This document shows positions 59,646 through 64,000 of a stretch of 64,000 nucleotides of DNA, in pieces. The stretch spans positions 200,934,747-200,998,746 of the forward strand of contig NC_090942.1 in assembly GCF_040807025.1 (NCBI RefSeq), given 5' to 3'. The stretch comes from Struthio camelus. Lineage: Eukaryota > Chordata > Aves > Struthioniformes > Struthionidae. Positions within the stretch are counted from its first letter, which is position 1. Every line of letters starts with the position of its first letter. The notes beneath the pieces are model-generated. The model did no database searches and was not told the DNA's origin. It saw only the letters and a list, made by a program, of their open reading frames with translations. A program made the position numbers and the translations under genes.

Positions 59646-62600
59646 TAACTGTTATTACATAAGGTGACCTCTTGTAAATCACAGAGCCATAAATTTCATC
59701 CAGCTACTCCTGTGTGACACCTCTAAGTGGTATCACATATGACTCTTCATTGAGGGTCTCTCTTCCTAGTATTTCTTCCTAGGGTCCTTTTTTGAACTCA
59801 GCACTTTCCCTTCTCACTGCTTTTCCAGCCTTCAGCCTTCTCATGGTATTCGTGTGTCTGGTCAGTCTTAGCCAGCAGTGTCCTCCCCTCCTAGCTGCCT
59901 GGTCTCTCCCTCCCCATGCTTGGCTTCACCTCCCTCTCCCTGACTCTGGTCCCAGTTGCTTTGTGTGTGCAAGTGTCAGTTTTCTTATGACCTGCTCCCC
60001 ATCTCCTAACATTTCCTGCCTCTAAGGACAGATCTTTCTGCCCATGCAGTTGCACTCTCCGCTCCTCCCTCATCCTTTGCCTCAGATCCCAGCCCCAATT
60101 CTTCCCACCATCTCCAGGCCCTGGTTTGTTCTTTTTTCCCCTCTGTCTCTCCTTCAGTGTCAGTCTGATACTTGTTCCTTCTGCTCTCAAATGAGAAAGT
60201 GCTTCGCCTCTCCTTGCCTGGGCTCAGCAGCGGGATGCTTATCAAAAACTCAGCTTTCTATTAGAGATTCTAGACTACCTCTTACCCCACTATTTGTTTT
60301 GTGACCTATGATTCCCACCTTTGATAGCTGCAGTTGCTTCACAGACTTAAGCTATTTAAGCTTCACAGACTTAAGCTAACAGGAAGTTACCCTGCAGCCT
60401 GAGCCTGAGCTGAAGTTGCTTACCATAGAGGACACTACTGCTTATGCTGTTTTGGTACCTGGAAGCCTTGTCTCCTGTGCAATATTTTTATTGTGCTATA
60501 CAAAAGCTACTTGCTCTATTTATAAGTCTTCCTGTTTATCAGTGGTCTACTGCTTGTCTCTGTGTGCTCCTGCTTCAACAACAATTTTACCTTAATCTTC
60601 CTAGCAAATTCACTGTACTTTTTCCTACATCTCCATTTATGCATAGTATGAGAGCTCTGCTTAAAAATCAATCATGTGTAAACTAAACACATCAGCAAGA
60701 TTCTTTCCTTATCTTCTTCCTAAGCAAAATTATCCCTGAAACTCACCTGTAAAATAATGCCTAAACAGAGCCAAGGGATTCAGGGGCATCTAATGTGCTG
60801 CTTATTATACTGATCATCGTTTTCTCTTTTTCAATTTGCACCTCTCCTGTCTGTTTATATTTCCCAGTGAGTTATGATCTTATCCGTAGTTTGCAGGGGG
60901 AACTGCATGAGTAGTTTCTGTTGCGACAGCATGAGCCCAGAGGGGCTGATGCCCTCTATTCTGTGGCATGGCAGTCATAACAATCATTTTATGTGGAAGA
61001 TGTGAGGCATTCCAATAGGAGGAATTCGATACTGTTGAGCTCCTAACTATTGTCAGATTCCTATTTGTGTTTCCTATGACAGTGATGGAAACAGCATGTT
61101 TTATGTTGTGATACTAGTTCAGTAGTATTCCTGATTCTTTTATTTTCTTCCTTCTCTGAGGAGGATCTATGGGAATTAGGAATCTACGAGATTCCTAATT
61201 CTCGGCTTCATGAGACACTGTTGCCATTGTAATGTTTTGTCTTGCACAGTAGGAACACTGGATTTTTCTGCTTCTGTAATTCTGCAATTGCAGTAGAGGC
61301 CCAGGGTCTTCCAGAGGGCTCCCGGCAAAGCAGCTTCAGTGGCCGGAGCGCCCCGTCCACCCTGCTGCGGCTCCAGCTGACAGGCTCCAGGTGCTGCCCC
61401 AGTGGGAAGCGCACCAGAAGGCAAGTAGCTTGCAGAAACCCTCGCAACGGCTATTTCATCATGTCACCCATGAAACCCACCAGCTGCCAGCTAAGGCAAG
61501 AAAGAAAAGTCACAATAAAACAAACTCCATGTGTTGCCATATCTTTTATGTGTACAGCTGTCTCACTGCTGCTCCTGGTTTTAACAGCAAGCCTGTCTCA
61601 TGACTTCCGCAAGGATAAAAAGTGCTTGTTAAGGGACCACTTTCTGCATAACAAAAAGCATACAACCAGTTCTGAGAATCTGTTTGTCAGACTACAAGTA
61701 ATGAATGGATGCGGGATGGATCCCTGAAAAGCATGCGTCTTTGTGCTTGTGATGGATAGTTAATCGTTAAAGTCCCAACAGTGCTCCAGTTCTACATACT
61801 GGTTTTTCGGTGAAGAGAGGTGTTTTTCTTCCCAGTCACCCGCGGAGCAGCAATTGCTCACGGGATGAGAAAGACCAGCTGAGCCTCACGTAAGGGAGGT
61901 GCTGCCACTCCTGAGGACGCGGCCAGCTGCCTCCCCAGGCCAGTGCTGTGAGCGCTCCCTCGAGCGGACTAACCTCGGAGGTGACCGTGGAGGGTGCTTC
62001 TCCCTGCCCCCTGCTTCCCTGTGGGAACAAAACTTCGGCTCTTGCCCTCTGCCAGTGAGCTCCAGGGTGAACGGCTTCGAAGCCAACAGGACAGCAAAGC
62101 AAAAAGCCCAAGAAGCGAACTCGCAAGGAAGGGTTTTATAAACATTGCACTAATTCTTTACAAAATGAATTGAGTCTATAATAGCAAGTAATGAGAGGAG
62201 GTGCAGTTCCAGCACGCTGCTAATTAGGTAGTAAAAATCCGAGCACAGTTGTGAGCACCCCTCTCTGCAGTGATAATTCAAAATGCGGTATTCTTCCTCT
62301 GACAAATCTGCCTTGATGAATAAGTAAAGTGACATTTAGTTAAAATCACCTAAAGTTATGGCAAATCTCATCAATTTTAAGCTGTTGTACGTCTAAGACC
62401 AGTCTCTGGTGAAGTCAAGCGGACTCATTCCAATTACATGGAAACACAAAAATATAATGCTATCTTTTTCATAAACAGTTACGGAAAACTGCACTTGTTA
62501 TTTCCCCACAGCCAATGTCAGTAGCATCGCTTCCTTGCTTGGACGGACTCCAGCGCTAGCCTGGGCTGCGTGCGTGCCACGGCTTGTTTGGGAAATCAGC

Positions 62601-64000
62601 TCCTGAGCTGTAATTTATCACTCCAGCTGGTGCCTGTGCAGCATTACTGTAGGGATGTGCTAATTACCTGGTATTCAAGCAGAGACAAGCACACTGCACT
62701 TTCTAATTTGTAGGTGGGATGAAGATGCTGGGCACCGGTCCTAGCTAAAGCAACCTTTTGTTTTGCTTTGGTGGTTGGTGCATTGGGCAAAATGGATGTT
62801 ACCAGCTTGGAAGAGATTTAGATATTTGGATTTTATTTCCTTTCCATTTCAGCTCGGAACAAATACACAAATGTTGGAAACTTCCTCCAAGTCAGAAATC
62901 CTCAACATGTCAATGTCGTGATTTTAAAATTTCTTGTGGAGTACATGTTATCTGGGGACTCATATTTACAATGTATAGTAGCTTTAACGAGACAAATATA
63001 GCGACTGGGAGGTTTCAAAGAGTAAAAATAGTCCATGTTCATTGCTAAAATTTTAGGGGAAGGGAAAATGGCTGCTTCTGTTTAGAAAATCTTCCTCTCT
63101 TTTCTAGCTCACATTGTCATCTTCCATGTCACCGAAGGGAAAAGGCAGGTACCGAAGGCCAAGTGGAGCAGAGCTGCCCAAGCCAGCGCGGCAGGGTGGT
63201 ACGGAGCTGTCTGGCCCGCAAGGGTGCCCTGCGAGGCACTGATTAACAGGAGGTCCAAGGGCCTGTTGCACCCCCCCTCCCCCCAGCATCACTGTCTATG
63301 ACAGGGGCTCAGGACCCCCTGGCCCCAGCCTTGCTGTGGCCAGCCAAGGGCCTTGGAGGACTGTGTTGTCCAGCTTGGCAGGTCTGTAACTAGAGGCAAA
63401 TGCATTTACCTCGTCCCTGACACTTCCTATAAAAGCGAGAAAAAAGTCCTTATCAGTAAGTGCAGGCAGATTGGTAAGCGATGCTTAGCCTGGGAGTCTG
63501 AAGAGCCAAGCAGACTGCTTTTTACCTCAGGCAGTGAGTGTTGGTGGGACGCTGGACCCCTGTGACTAATTGCTGTGTCCTGCTGGTTCAGAAATGCAGA
63601 TCTCGGCTGCCCTCCTGCCATGCCTGTGCTGTCCTTGGGAAGCATCTCCACACGCTGCGTCAAGTGGTTTATCCTCTCTGCAGAGAGGTTTCATCACCTG
63701 ATAGACCAAACTTTGAAAAAGATTTCCCTGGATTTTCTGCCTCACACTCCCTGCTGTTGCTGTGTGTCCTAAGGGACCGAATCTTGTGCTCCCGGTCTGC
63801 CTGTCTGCCTTCCCTCCTTGCTGTTTCTCCACCAGCTTTTGAACCAAACCTGAGCAAGGGACAGGTGTCTTGAAGACCCCCATATTTCTCCAACTTCATG
63901 CATGCTGGCAGATGAGTAAAGGAAGGAGACACAAATTAATGTTTCCACTGGTTATTTATTTTAAAGTTTTCATACTTTTCATTTGTGTTGAGATATTGGG
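59646..64000. other. Intergenic sequence downstream of USP12, second part
   Basis: More mixed composition, with GC- and CpG-richer patches at about 61290-61440, 61850-62110 and 63110-63330, and a pyrimidine-rich stretch at 59800-60180. No coding region with recognisable homology, no RNA gene seen. Confidence 0.55.
60336..60378 (+). repeat. 19-bp direct repeat, intergenic
   Basis: GCTTCACAGACTTAAGCTA at 60336-60354 and again, perfectly, at 60360-60378, with a 5-bp spacer. Confidence 0.9.

Noticed and set aside
59792..60304. Overlapping frames in a pyrimidine-rich stretch
   Set aside because: Composition-driven low-stop frames on both strands without a recognisable domain.
61242..61727. Open frame of about 160 codons with a hydrophobic stretch
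   Set aside because: It has no ATG in its first third (it opens with TTG), no recognisable domain, and the length is within chance expectation.
1..64000. CRISPR arrays, bacterial operons, tRNA or rRNA genes
   Set aside because: No regularly spaced direct repeats, no cloverleaf with A/B boxes or rRNA motif noticed. The spliced gene and LINEs show vertebrate DNA.

Overview
This window is vertebrate nuclear DNA and most likely comes from a bird. Three things point there: one gene spread over nine short exons with GT-AG introns, a CpG-island promoter in otherwise AT-rich DNA, and at least four copies of the CR1 LINE, the dominant avian retrotransposon, one of them nearly full length. CR1 is also common in crocodilians and turtles, so 'bird' is an inference. 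I saw no bacterial operons, CRISPR arrays or tRNA/rRNA genes.

The only host protein gene I can support is USP12, a ubiquitin-specific protease, on the + strand. Its nine coding exons join without a gap into a 369-residue protein (human USP12 is 370, from memory). They are 7065-7112, 24137-24217, 31405-31618, 35094-35320, 40300-40376, 40604-40687, 43512-43709, 45524-45602 and 47688-47789. The catalytic Cys, His and Asp and the four zinc-binding Cys are all present. The 3' UTR runs to a strong AATAAA at 50377.

Layout: 1-2040 is AT-rich DNA that may hold a decayed LTR-retrovirus remnant (weak). 2040-4330 is an old CR1 copy on the minus strand. 4331-6480 is the upstream flank, with CA and GGAA microsatellites. 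6480-7360 is the CpG-island promoter and exon 1. 7113-47687 holds the introns; intron 1 (17 kb) carries a 4.2-kb CR1 on the minus strand with recognisable ORF1 (SGNH esterase) and ORF2 (endonuclease plus reverse transcriptase), and intron 7 carries a shorter CR1. 47790 to about 50400 is the 3' UTR. From there to 64000 the DNA is intergenic, with one more CR1 fragment, homopolymer tracts and a few GC-richer patches, and no gene I can defend.

The most interesting observation is at the USP12 start. An ATG in a near-consensus TISU/YY1 context opens an 8-codon upstream ORF. This overlaps the annotated USP12 start and ends in TAATG, exactly on the in-frame Met5, which is the position where the paralogue USP46 begins. 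A second notable point is a short foldback (template-switch-like) insertion of 17 nt that fully accounts for one frameshift in the large CR1.
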